DNA from: an uncultured Monoglobus sp.
Lineage (GTDB): Bacteria; Bacillota; Clostridia; Monoglobales; Monoglobaceae
Assembly: GCA_947628795.1 (NCBI GenBank)
Contig: CANRBF010000003.1
Span: 174,458-238,457, forward strand
Reading direction: 5' to 3'
Length of the DNA: 64,000 nt
A program made the position numbers and the translations under genes. The notes beneath the pieces are model-generated. The model saw only the letters and a program-made list of their open reading frames with translations. It had not been told where the DNA came from and did not search any database. Positions 28,901 to 35,217 of the stretch are shown in pieces. Numbering within the stretch: the stretch's first letter is position 1; the number at the start of each line of letters is the position of its first letter.

Positions 28901-28981
28901 AACATTAGCAAAAGCTGACAGCGGCATCAGAGCCGTTATCATACAAACCGATAAAAGCGCGCATAAAAGTTTCTTTTTCAT
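22970..28981 (-). CDS. Giant BspA-type leucine-rich surface protein with transglutaminase and cohesin domains
   Basis: 2003 residues from ATG 28981 (GGGGAGG upstream). Order: signal peptide (about 1-26); acidic region; transglutaminase-like domain (about 190-375) with Cys320 (DVVCESYAK), His349 (EDHSWNAV) and Asp365 (ADLTWDD); a long run of BspA/LRR_5 leucine-rich repeats (about 480-1290, units like IPDGVKYVGDFAF); a Pro/Thr/Glu linker with three exact 16-residue repeats; two Ig-like group 3 domains; two chitobiase/CHB_HEX_C-type domains (IYYTDDGSAPS, IYYTTDGSEPS); a cohesin-like domain; and a C-terminal module ending IKLMVWNGLSEMTPM. No sortase motif or SLH domain is seen. Probably an adhesin or wall-processing protein. 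The LRR part is visibly more AT-rich than the rest. Confidence 0.85.
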   Translation of the reverse strand: MKKKLLCALLSVCMITALMPLSAFANVSDEPAAGIEAEPITDGIPGANDGDRSFSENAAEEIDARETKVLSDAHVISSNGVIADSLSDPEPDLSEAEDTNVKVNDDTEKPVVLKTDEEIDVDFEIRENPVALSSDEKNLFDCGTDYAYRDFLLRSNPEDRRSFYDKLLEINKAFSTDTQNVPETEMGYIISEIDISAMSLTSDELAEVYYMFRQDHPEFYWMSNAITIYGAEKFYAPIYSDYADGGVRADLSNTMSENIKAYADIIGGETSAYEIALALHDEIIDDAEYGYDQNGEPLDTPYAHNIVGILDGDAETDVVCESYAKTYQLLLNYFGVENILITGFAGEDHSWNAVKLDNNSWYQADLTWDDRPFYPKGCAYDYFATDSSNWADRTINGSDGTGIKFQYDLPELSSEEFVPDDFVGDVVGTTWEEEFRKDESFESFSDSDYSAYFTVKVNNSRRKEVWITVTGHYSTKSIDIPETIVHNGVTYSVTGSRADLDYIFGPYIFCEYVTEIHLPESMEYIDSILLSVSPELERINIPKAARFFSNNSMMENLNNIDLEDGNPYFTKENGVLYSADMSRIYIMERNARCDSIDIPETVKSISPYAFSCVNNLKSVKLGKNLECIPMGLLYNCKSLTSVDIPNGITSIESNAFYGCVSLSDELVMPDSVTDVGENIISGTSLKKLHLSSNINVLYSNSLICDTIREFSMNDGGNSVFYCDDGVLCADYTDIGYGKRIVFYPTDRSVDEYTIPSDITDVESYAFHHAMIKRINVHKNFIGVRDEMYEMACFQDSGVEYISIDDDNPYAWSDEYGVVFNRDKTRLLYYPPNRSVDSYRIPDGVKYVGDFAFYSPLHSPREVVFPDSVVEIGDNAFSFNYELESVKVNDGLQRICIWAFADCTALTEFIMPDSVTEVGAGNKFTFFGKLGIFDGCENLTYVKLSENLAELPAQMFSGCQSLEKLTIPAGVKEIERNVFPTCDCIELIFMGDCPKINDDSQIGSADIIYYYEGHTGFENYYSWSYKLVKLKAGNTPESVIEDPLEYITFNELPDGTLEAASCRTDVYGTLTVPGEVNGVKVSRIGDNFAGNCKALRKLIISSGIAEIGSNINFWCMFMNEVFIPETVKEIHMPSFWMYYDGIEDGLDLFINVDENNPNFSSVDGVLFNKDKSEIIAYRKKASEYRVPDGVEIIGDNAFDGAMLNRIILSNGVKEIGCYALEASGLEAVEIPKSVLLIANLAFGSGLNLKDIYYAGTEDEWNAIERYENSNYGLENVTIHYEETMPTPEPTAEPSYSPDPTQEPDPTPTPTLKPIPTPVVTESPTETPEPTATAAPTESPTETPEPTATAAPTESPTETPEPTATAAPTTAPAPTATPITEPPATDVPATAAPTIPPTAAPTAAPATEAPTSTPTPMPTAVPTDTPEPTKVPVVLNGIRIKSAPKNSNVTEGLPLNIDGLVVEGIYSDGTFEEITDYTLSGFDPSKLGMQNVTVEYNGFTTSFSVYVEAKKLIGISVTQKPDKRAYIQGEVLDTSGMIVTALYNNDTSEEIKDYTVSGYDPNYAGSQTISVSYSGFSATFTVTVSAKEQTSGTAETPKISISSFIGGKTVTLTCATEGAAIYYTDDGSAPSDSSTLYTGPITLSETKTIKAIAVKSGAENSKIASGKITVAETEKPSASHNAGQLETGTVITLKSPTSGAMIYYTTDGSEPSVESKRYSGGIAITSNVTIKAIAVKSGNTNSDVFEISYTVPEIEKGSASVSLGSVTGTAGDNISVPVYIFTEEKITDYRLTINYDADKFEYQSVTPAEGAEASDLFTSAGDGKVTVLYSGAAIESGEVCDINLKALESDEDGEYPISIQKDSVKIETGTGNKYNIDITDGIITLIGSNNSNLELRSDVMLTDPNGNDITEKHEATGRVTANVTLENANEEAAIEPMTVNIIMAVYDQNDCLVSMSVMDADLSDLNYVFTNTIDIPKGVEVGSIKLMVWNGLSEMTPMSAASEIL
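24901..25028 (-). repeat. 48-bp tandem repeat coding the Pro/Thr linker
   Basis: Units start at 24901, 24949 and 24997 and are nearly identical; each encodes 16 residues of the ESPTETPEPTATAAPT type inside the giant surface protein. Copy-number variation is likely. Confidence 0.85.
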
Positions 28982-29021
28982 AAAAATATACCTCCCCATA
29001 TTGTAACGCATTATTTTCAAT

Positions 29022-29051
29022 ATTATAGCATATAGTATACGAAAAAAACAA
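29022..29051 (-). promoter_or_regulatory. Probable promoter of the surface giant
   Basis: TATAAT (29022-29027) with a weak TTGTTT 18 bases upstream (29046-29051), on the minus strand, 40 bases before the ATG. Confidence 0.5.
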
Positions 29052-29071
29052 GAAATTTAATTTTTCAGCCT

Positions 29072-29110
29072 CAAAAAAAGCGCCGTCACAAGCGTATCAC
29101 TCGTGACGGT
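29072..29110 (-). terminator. Terminator of the cysS-mrnC-yitT unit
   Basis: On the minus strand CCGTCAC pairs with GTGACGG around a 13-base loop, followed by CGC and seven T residues. Confidence 0.7.
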
Positions 29111-29125
29111 TATCGGGCAGATATA

Positions 29126-30004
29126 TTATGATTTTGTTTTTGAATTTAAATCATATCGAAAGCCCTCGCCTATTACCTCTTTGGCGTCGGTCACTATCAC
29201 GAAAGCGGTCGGGTCGATCTCGGTCACCAGCTGTTTGAGCGGCGGCACCTGGTACTTGCGCATTACGCACATAAGCACGTCTCTCGACATTCCGCTGTAG
29301 TAGGAATGTCCGTTCAGGGCGGTGGAGCCGCGGCTGATCCTGTCGCTGACAGCCTTTGATATCTCGGCGTTTTTTTCGGAGATTATATACACGATCTTGG
29401 CGAAGTCAACGCCTGCGAGCATTGTGTCGAGCACGTATGAGCTGACGAACAGCAGCACCGCCGAATACAGTATAGTCTCCATGCTCTTAAACGCGATACC
29501 GGCAGCGGCGATAACCGCGCCGTCGATGAAAATTATCAGTTGTCCGACCGAAAAATTCGGGAACTTCTTTTTGAGCACCAGCGACACGATATCGGTGCCG
29601 CCGGTGGTTCCGCCCGCGCGTATCGTGATGCCTAGACCCGCGCCGTATATGGCGCCGCCCAGCACCGAGCAGAGAAAAATATCCTCGGACAGCGGCAGGA
29701 ATTTCCGGAAAAAATCAAGCTCGAAAAACTGCGCCGCGCCCGACATAGCCGCGGTGCCGATTATTGATGTAAGCAGGAATCTCCAGCTGAACTCCTTCAT
29801 TCCGATCAGGAAAATCGGAATGTTTATCACAAACACCATAACGCCGACCGGCAGGTGAAAAAGATAATATAAAATAGTCGCGACGCCGCTGACGCCGCCC
29901 GCCGCTATCTTCGCCGGCACCAGCAAAAATTCCAGAGCGAAGCCCATAACGGCTCCGCCCAATATTATCATAATTATATTTTTGATTTTAAATTCAGCCT
30001 TCAT
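29126..30004 (-). CDS. YitT family membrane protein
   Basis: 292 residues: five to six hydrophobic helices in the first 205 residues (DUF161/YitT_membrane: LLVPAKIAAGGVSGVATILYY, RAGGTTGGTDIVSL), then a cytosolic DUF2179 domain of about 80 residues (SRGSTALNGHSYYSGMSRDVL ... VLMCVMRKYQVPPLKQLV, DPTAFVIVTDAKEVIGEGF). The DUF2179 half has a PII-like ferredoxin fold in known structures. Transport substrate is not established. GGAGG precedes the ATG; it follows mrnC by 15 bases and has a terminator downstream. Confidence 0.9.
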   Translation of the reverse strand: MKAEFKIKNIIMIILGGAVMGFALEFLLVPAKIAAGGVSGVATILYYLFHLPVGVMVFVINIPIFLIGMKEFSWRFLLTSIIGTAAMSGAAQFFELDFFRKFLPLSEDIFLCSVLGGAIYGAGLGITIRAGGTTGGTDIVSLVLKKKFPNFSVGQLIIFIDGAVIAAAGIAFKSMETILYSAVLLFVSSYVLDTMLAGVDFAKIVYIISEKNAEISKAVSDRISRGSTALNGHSYYSGMSRDVLMCVMRKYQVPPLKQLVTEIDPTAFVIVTDAKEVIGEGFRYDLNSKTKS

Positions 30005-30019
30005 AACACTTCCTCCGAT

Positions 30020-30421
30020 CTAAACAAATATGTGCTTGAGCAAATCGCAGATCCTTTGTTTTTCGCCTTTTAAATACAGCCAGCCGATCAAGGCCTCAAC
30101 TCCGGTGGCGTCGCGGTAGTCCCGCATTTCCGAATTTTTCGGCACGTGGGATTTGGTGTTTCTGCCGCGGTGGAAAACCGCCGCTTCCTCGTCGGTCAGC
30201 ATATTTTCTATCTTTCGGTAGAGCTCGGCCTGCGCCGCGCAGCACACGTGCTTTGTGGCGGTCTTGTGCAGGGTGTTGACGTTTTTGTTGCCGTCCTTGA
30301 CAAGGTAGCTCCTGACGTACAGCTCGTAAACGCAGTCGCCCAGATACGCCAGCGTCAGCGCCGAATATTCCCCCGGCGGGTTTTTTGACAGATTAAGTTC
30401 GTTTAGTATTGTTTCTAACAT
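30020..30421 (-). CDS. mrnC: Mini-ribonuclease III
   Basis: 133 residues, an RNase III catalytic domain without the double-stranded-RNA-binding domain. MrnC matures 23S rRNA ends in B. subtilis. Motifs: LAYLGDCVYELYVR (catalytic Asp/Glu), HRGRNTKSHVPKN, and TGVEALIGWLYL with the second acidic residue. As in B. subtilis it follows cysS directly (five bases). ATG 30421. Confidence 0.93.
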   Translation of the reverse strand: MLETILNELNLSKNPPGEYSALTLAYLGDCVYELYVRSYLVKDGNKNVNTLHKTATKHVCCAAQAELYRKIENMLTDEEAAVFHRGRNTKSHVPKNSEMRDYRDATGVEALIGWLYLKGEKQRICDLLKHIFV

Positions 30422-30426
30422 AATAA

Positions 30427-31827
30427 TTATTCTTTTATCAACTGCTGGCCCTGACGGGTATCTTTCACGGTGTAGCCCATTTCCTTCAGCTTATCGCGTA
30501 TCTCGTCAGACTTGGCCCAATCCTTGTTCGCTCTTGCGTCGGCGCGCTCATCAAGCAGCGCGGCGATCTCGGCGGGAACCTCGTCCTCTTTCTCGTTATC
30601 GAGAAGACCCAGAACTCCGCCCAGCTCCTTGAGCAGACCGTAAGCCTTATCCGCCATCCGTTTTGAGGGCTTGCCGTCTATCAGCTTCACGTTAACGTCG
30701 GACACGATATCAAACAGAGCCGATATCGCGTCGGCGGTGTTGAGGTCGTCGTCCATCGCGGCGATAAACTGCTCTTTGCGCTTATCGAGCGCCTCGGCGA
30801 TCTCGGCTTCGCCGTCCTTAAACTCCGCGGCCTCCGCCGCTCCGCTCAAAAATTTCAAAGTCTTTAAGCAATTATATATTCTGTCCAGAGCCGACTTTGA
30901 CGATTCCATAAGATCCTTGCTGAAATTGATCGGGCTGCGGTAGTGAGCCGACAGCATAAAGAAGCGGATAACCTCGTAGTCAAACTCCTTTGCCACGTCG
31001 CGCACGGTAAAGAAATTGCCGAGAGATTTCGACATTTTGCGGTTGTCGATATTGATATAGCCGTTGTGGACCCAGTAGTTGGCAAAGGCGCAGCCGTTCG
31101 CCGCCTCGCTCTGGGCGATCTCGTTCTCGTGGTGCGGGAAAATAAGATCGCGGCCGCCGCTGTGTATGTCGATCGTGTCGGCCAGATATTTGTTTGCCAT
31201 CGCGCTGCACTCGATGTGCCAGCCGGGTCTGCCCTTGCCCCACGGGCTGTCCCACGCGGGCTCGCCGGGCTTCTGCTTTTTCCATACCGCAAAGTCCATC
31301 GGGTCGCGCTTATCCTCGTTTATGTCGATCCTGGCGCCGCTCTCAAGCTCGTCAAGCGGCTGGTGCGACAGCTTGCCGTATTCCTTGAATTTTTTTGTGC
31401 TGTAATAAACGTCGCCGTCCACGTTGTAGGCGTAGCCCTTGTCGACCAGCTTTTTTATGATATTTATTATCGCGCCGATGTTCTCGGTGGCTCTGGGGTG
31501 CACGCTCGCGCGGCGGATACCCAGGCCGTCGGCGTCCTTAAAATACTCGGCGATATACTGCTCGGCCAGCTCCGCCACGGTTATACCCAGGTCGTTGGCC
31601 TTGTTTATCATCTTGTCGTCTATATCCGTGAAGTTCTGCACAAACTTCACCTTGTAGCCGCGGTACTCAAGGTAGCGGCGCAGCGTGTCGAAAATTATAA
31701 ACGGCCGCGCGTTGCCTATATGAAAATAATTGTACACCGTGGGACCGCAGGAGTACATCATAACCTCGCCTTTTTTGATCGGCACGAATTCCTCTTTTTT
31801 ATTTGTCATGGTGTTGTAAAGCTTCAT
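30427..31827 (-). CDS. cysS: Cysteinyl-tRNA synthetase
   Basis: 466 residues from ATG 31827 (AAAGGAGAG six bases upstream; a longer in-frame GTG start would overlap that site). Class I synthetase with the HIGH-equivalent HIGNARPF, KMSKSLGNF, and zinc ligands in SCGPT, HIECSAMA and HHENEIAQ. The C-terminal helical domain carries TADAISALFD and the anticodon-binding tail. A promoter at 31861-31889 gives a leader of about 30 bases, too short for a T-box, so tRNA-dependent leader control is unlikely here. Confidence 0.97.
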   Translation of the reverse strand: MKLYNTMTNKKEEFVPIKKGEVMMYSCGPTVYNYFHIGNARPFIIFDTLRRYLEYRGYKVKFVQNFTDIDDKMINKANDLGITVAELAEQYIAEYFKDADGLGIRRASVHPRATENIGAIINIIKKLVDKGYAYNVDGDVYYSTKKFKEYGKLSHQPLDELESGARIDINEDKRDPMDFAVWKKQKPGEPAWDSPWGKGRPGWHIECSAMANKYLADTIDIHSGGRDLIFPHHENEIAQSEAANGCAFANYWVHNGYINIDNRKMSKSLGNFFTVRDVAKEFDYEVIRFFMLSAHYRSPINFSKDLMESSKSALDRIYNCLKTLKFLSGAAEAAEFKDGEAEIAEALDKRKEQFIAAMDDDLNTADAISALFDIVSDVNVKLIDGKPSKRMADKAYGLLKELGGVLGLLDNEKEDEVPAEIAALLDERADARANKDWAKSDEIRDKLKEMGYTVKDTRQGQQLIKE

Positions 31828-31860
31828 AGCAAACTCTCCTTTCACGGGTAATTCCGTAAT

Positions 31861-31889
31861 ATTATAACACTAAAGATTTAATCTAACAA
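31861..31889 (-). promoter_or_regulatory. Promoter of cysS-mrnC-yitT
   Basis: TTGTTA (31884-31889), 17 bases, TATAAT (31861-31866) on the minus strand. Confidence 0.7.
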
Positions 31890-31894
31890 GGGGT

Positions 31895-31931
31895 TTTTAA
31901 GAAAATTTTAAGAATTGATTGCTAATATAAT
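31895..31931 (+). promoter_or_regulatory. Candidate response-regulator direct repeat and promoter
   Basis: TTTTAAGAA occurs at 31895-31903 and 31906-31914, an exact 11-base period, followed 11 bases later by TATAAT (31926-31931). There is no -35 consensus; the repeat overlaps the -35 place, as in promoters activated by PhoB/OmpR-type regulators. Self-regulation of the following pair is inferred. Confidence 0.45.
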
Positions 31932-31969
31932 GCTGATATGATAAAATTGATCCGAAAGGACTGATAAAT

Positions 31970-32638
31970 ATGCGAGTGCTTATTGTGGAGGACGAGCTCC
32001 ATCTGGCCGAAGCGCTGACAACGCTGCTTAAAAAGCAGAAGTACACGGTGGACAGCGTACATGACGGAGAGGCGGGTCTGGACTGCGCCCTGAGCGGGAT
32101 ATACGACGTTATCGTGCTTGATCTGATGCTGCCGAAAATGAACGGCATCGACGTGATAAAAAACATGAGGGCCGAGGGAGTAGACACTCCGGTGATAATG
32201 CTGACCGCCAAAAGCGGTATCTCGGACAGGGTCAGAGGCCTCGACAGCGGAGCCGACGACTATCTGCCCAAGCCCTTTAACACCGAGGAGCTTTTGGCGA
32301 GGATACGCGCTCTCGGCAGGCGCAGGGGCGAGGTGGTCTCCGAGAGCGGAATGACATTCGGCGATATCGAGCTGGACACCAGAAGTCTGACGCTGAGCCG
32401 CGGCGACAGGAGCATAAGCCTGACGCTCAAGGAATCAGAGCTTTTGGAATACCTTATAACCAACGGCAACGCCGTGCTCTCGAAGGATATGATAATCGAA
32501 AAGCTGTGGGGGTTTGACTCGGAGGCGGAATCGAACCATGTGGAGGTTTATGTCTCGTTTTTGAGAAAAAAGCTGAAATACGTGGGCTCCGAGACGCAGA
32601 TAGTCACGGTGCGCGGCGTTGGATATACCTTAAAATAA
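31970..32638 (+). CDS. OmpR/PhoB-family response regulator
   Basis: 222 residues. Receiver domain (1-118) with phospho-acceptor Asp51 (VIVLDLMLPKMNG), acidic pocket VEDE near 6-9, switch Thr in MLTAKSG and Lys in LPKPFN. The C-terminal winged-helix DNA-binding domain (about 128-222) ends VRGVGYTLK. AAAGGA precedes the ATG. The gene lies 15 bases before a sensor kinase, so they form one two-component system. The signal is not apparent. Confidence 0.95.
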   Translation: MRVLIVEDELHLAEALTTLLKKQKYTVDSVHDGEAGLDCALSGIYDVIVLDLMLPKMNGIDVIKNMRAEGVDTPVIMLTAKSGISDRVRGLDSGADDYLPKPFNTEELLARIRALGRRRGEVVSESGMTFGDIELDTRSLTLSRGDRSISLTLKESELLEYLITNGNAVLSKDMIIEKLWGFDSEAESNHVEVYVSFLRKKLKYVGSETQIVTVRGVGYTLK

Positions 32639-32653
32639 AGTAGGTAAATTATT

Positions 32654-33955
32654 ATGTTTAAAAAGCTTAGAAACAAATTTTTGATCCTGAATATGACGCT
32701 GATCTCGATACTTCTGATATCGGCGTTCGCGCTGGTGCTGGCCGTGTCGGTTCGGAACGCGGATCGGGAGCTTGAAAATATGGTGCATCGCAACTTTTTC
32801 GCAGACGACGGAGGCAGGATGCGCGGAGACCGCGCTCCCGTTTCGGGCTTAAGGCCTCGAGGCGATATCACCGAGCCGCCGCAGAACGCCGAAAACGCGG
32901 GCAGACCCGATATGATAGAAAACGTGTCGCTGCGCCTTGACGGCGACTGGAACATTCTGGAAAAACGCTCGCCCATAGAGTACAGCGACAGCTTTTATGA
33001 CCAAGTTGTAAGCGGCGCCAAAGCGAAATATTCGGGCGAGCCGACGACCCGATATATAAAAACCGAGAACGGGTATTACAAATACATGCTGAGCGCCTAT
33101 CAAAACGAGCTCGGCGAGACGAACTATTTTTTGAATCTCACCGGAGCCGAGGCGCAGATCACCATGCTCAAAAATCTGACGCTGACGCTGAGCGTCGTGC
33201 TGCTGGCCGCGCTGCTGCTGGTGTTTTTGATAAGTCTGTTTTTTGCAAACCGCGCCATACGGCCGATAAAGGAGGCCTGGGACAAGCAGAACCGCTTTAT
33301 AGCCGACGCTTCGCACGAGCTCAAGACGCCGCTGACAACGATAAATACCAACGCCGATGTGCTGCTGGCCCACGGCGACAGCACGATAAACAGCGAGAAA
33401 AAGTGGCTCATGTATATCAAGGACGAGGCCGCGCGCATGGCGGAGCTGACCGGAGACCTGCTATATCTGGCGCGAATGGACTGCGGCGCGGACGACGGCA
33501 CAGAGCTTGCCGAGATATCGTTCTCGCAGGCGGCGGAGAGCGTTATTCTCACATACGAGGCCGTCATATATGAAAAAAACCTCAGCTTCACGGATGAAGT
33601 TGAGGACAACGTTTATATTTTAGGCGACGAGAGCAGGATAAAACAGCTGGTTCTTATCCTGCTGGACAACGCGGTGAAATATACCGAAACGGGCGGCGAG
33701 ATCTCGCTCACCCTGAAAAAGACCGACGGAAAAGCTCGGCTGACCGTGAGAAACAGCTGCGATAATCCCCTCGACGGCGAAAAAATATTCGACCGTTTTT
33801 ACCGCGAGGACGAGTCGCGGGCCCGCTCGGCGGGCGGCTACGGGCTGGGTCTGGCGATAGCCAAGTCGATAACGGAACTGCACAAAGGCTCGATAAAGCT
33901 GTCCAACCTGCCCGGCGCGGCCGAGTTTGCCGCAGAGATACCTCTCTCGCGTTAA
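32654..33955 (+). CDS. Membrane sensor histidine kinase
   Basis: 433 residues: membrane helix 9-33, an extracytoplasmic sensor of about 140 residues (Arg/Gly-rich beginning, then a PAS-like strand region), membrane helix 175-198, then HisKA with phospho-acceptor His221 (FIADASHELKTPL), N-box LLDNAVKYTE, F-box FDRFYR and G2 GGYGLGLAIAKSI. There is almost no HAMP linker between helix 2 and HisKA. It partners with the adjacent response regulator. It converges on the macro-domain gene with only four bases between stops and no terminator. Confidence 0.94.
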   Translation: MFKKLRNKFLILNMTLISILLISAFALVLAVSVRNADRELENMVHRNFFADDGGRMRGDRAPVSGLRPRGDITEPPQNAENAGRPDMIENVSLRLDGDWNILEKRSPIEYSDSFYDQVVSGAKAKYSGEPTTRYIKTENGYYKYMLSAYQNELGETNYFLNLTGAEAQITMLKNLTLTLSVVLLAALLLVFLISLFFANRAIRPIKEAWDKQNRFIADASHELKTPLTTINTNADVLLAHGDSTINSEKKWLMYIKDEAARMAELTGDLLYLARMDCGADDGTELAEISFSQAAESVILTYEAVIYEKNLSFTDEVEDNVYILGDESRIKQLVLILLDNAVKYTETGGEISLTLKKTDGKARLTVRNSCDNPLDGEKIFDRFYREDESRARSAGGYGLGLAIAKSITELHKGSIKLSNLPGAAEFAAEIPLSR

Positions 33956-33959
33956 AGTC

Positions 33960-35066
33960 TCAGGCCCCTATAAGAGGCTGGTCAAACGCGAACAATACCT
34001 CGTTTATATCGAAAATATTATACTCGCCGCGGGTTATAAAGTATTCGATTATAATATCGAATTTGTTGCTTCTCGTCAAGGCGTATCCCGCGCGGCCGAT
34101 CAAATCGCGGGTCTCGCGCATGTCGAGCTCAAGCGCCAGCGCGAAAGCCAGCGCGGTGATCTTGCCGGGCTTGTAGTGCGGATTTGTTCTGATCTTGGAA
34201 AACAGCTTGCGGTCTATGTTGGCTTTTTTATAGACCTGCGCGTCGGTCATGCCGCTCTCGTCGATCAGATCCAACAGCCGCTGTGAAAACGATTTGTCCA
34301 TGTTTTTAAGTCTTTTTTCTATTTCCGCTTTGGACGGACGCACTGTCGGCGGAGCATGGTATTCGGTCTTTTCGCAAACCGTGTGATCCCACTCGCTGAC
34401 ATTAAGATTATACACCGTCTTATCAAGCTCTTCATCGATCTCGCTCAGACTTATGGGCGCTGTCGAGGCGAGGTCGAGCTCTTCTTCCAATAAAGGTTTT
34501 GAACGCCTCAGGCGGGCTTCGGCGCGCTCGATACGATCCACAAGCGCGTCCTCTATATATTCGCGGACGTCGTTATAAAGCTTCGCGCTGATCTCAAAAG
34601 AGTTTTTGTCGAACACCACCATGTATACGTCCATATCGTGATCCTCAAGAAATTCCGTTATGGCGTCTGCCGCTATCCTCAGCGCTTCGCCCTTGGGATA
34701 GCCGTATATTCCGGCGGAAATAAGCGGAAACGCCACCGAGCGCAGGCGGCGCTTTGCGGCCAGATCAAGGCACGAGGTGTAGCACGAGCGCAGCAGCTCC
34801 GCCTCGCCGTGATCTCCGCCTCTGTAGACGGGCCCGGGCGTATGGATTATGTATTTGGCGGGGAGATCATATCCCTTTGTGATAACAGCGCCGCCGGTAG
34901 GACAGCCGCCGATCTTGGCGCAGGCGCGCTCAAGCTTCTTATGACCCGCCGCGGCGAATATGGCGCCGCAAACGCCGCCGCCCGGTCTGAGCCCCGTGTT
35001 GGCCGCGTTGACTATGGCGTCGGTATTCATTTTCGTAATATCTTCACGCACTATTTTATAAGGCAT
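33960..35066 (-). CDS. Macro domain protein with C-terminal helical domain
   Basis: 368 residues. Residues 1-165 are a macro domain (ADP-ribose or acetyl-ADP-ribose binding/hydrolysis) with DAIVNAANTGLRPGGGVCGAI, GGAVITKGYDLP and SAGIYGYPKGEA. A charged linker (165-255) leads to a helical domain of about 100 residues (SFSQRLLDLIDESGMTDAQV to the end) that looks like a helix-turn-helix-type fold (KKANIDRKLFSKIR). Such two-domain proteins are common in Firmicutes; they are annotated only as macro-domain proteins. GGAAGTGA lies before the ATG. The role may be de-ADP-ribosylation or signalling of the ligand; this is inference. Confidence 0.85.
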   Translation of the reverse strand: MPYKIVREDITKMNTDAIVNAANTGLRPGGGVCGAIFAAAGHKKLERACAKIGGCPTGGAVITKGYDLPAKYIIHTPGPVYRGGDHGEAELLRSCYTSCLDLAAKRRLRSVAFPLISAGIYGYPKGEALRIAADAITEFLEDHDMDVYMVVFDKNSFEISAKLYNDVREYIEDALVDRIERAEARLRRSKPLLEEELDLASTAPISLSEIDEELDKTVYNLNVSEWDHTVCEKTEYHAPPTVRPSKAEIEKRLKNMDKSFSQRLLDLIDESGMTDAQVYKKANIDRKLFSKIRTNPHYKPGKITALAFALALELDMRETRDLIGRAGYALTRSNKFDIIIEYFITRGEYNIFDINEVLFAFDQPLIGA

Positions 35067-35103
35067 AAAATCACTTCCAAAATTATTTGTAGTATTTTAA
35101 TGA

Positions 35104-35132
35104 ATTATAGCATATTTAGAAATATTTTGCAA
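35104..35132 (-). promoter_or_regulatory. Promoter of the macro-domain gene
   Basis: TTGCAA (35127-35132), 17 bases, TATAAT (35104-35109) on the minus strand. Confidence 0.75.
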
Positions 35133-35150
35133 GCATAATATCCGCGTGCG

Positions 35151-35178
35151 AAAAAACTCCGTTTTTCAAATTTAAAAG
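35151..35178. repeat. Short dispersed repeat, copy B
   Basis: Second copy of the AAAAACTCCGTTTTTCAAA unit seen at 501-530, here between the anti-sigma terminator and the macro-domain promoter. Confidence 0.6.
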
Positions 35179-35209
35179 CCGAGGCTTGCCCGTTTGGGGC
35201 GCCTCGGCT
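35177..35209 (-). terminator. Terminator of the sigma/anti-sigma unit
   Basis: AGCCGAGGC pairs with GCCTCGGCT (9 bp) with T-rich TTTAAATTT after it on the minus strand. Confidence 0.7.
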
Positions 35210-35217
35210 GTGTCTGT

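Noticed and set aside
31828..31860. T-box leader before cysS (and likewise before proS)
   Set aside because: The leaders are about 30 and 55 bases; T-boxes need 150-300 bases and the AGGGTGG-type T-box sequence is absent.
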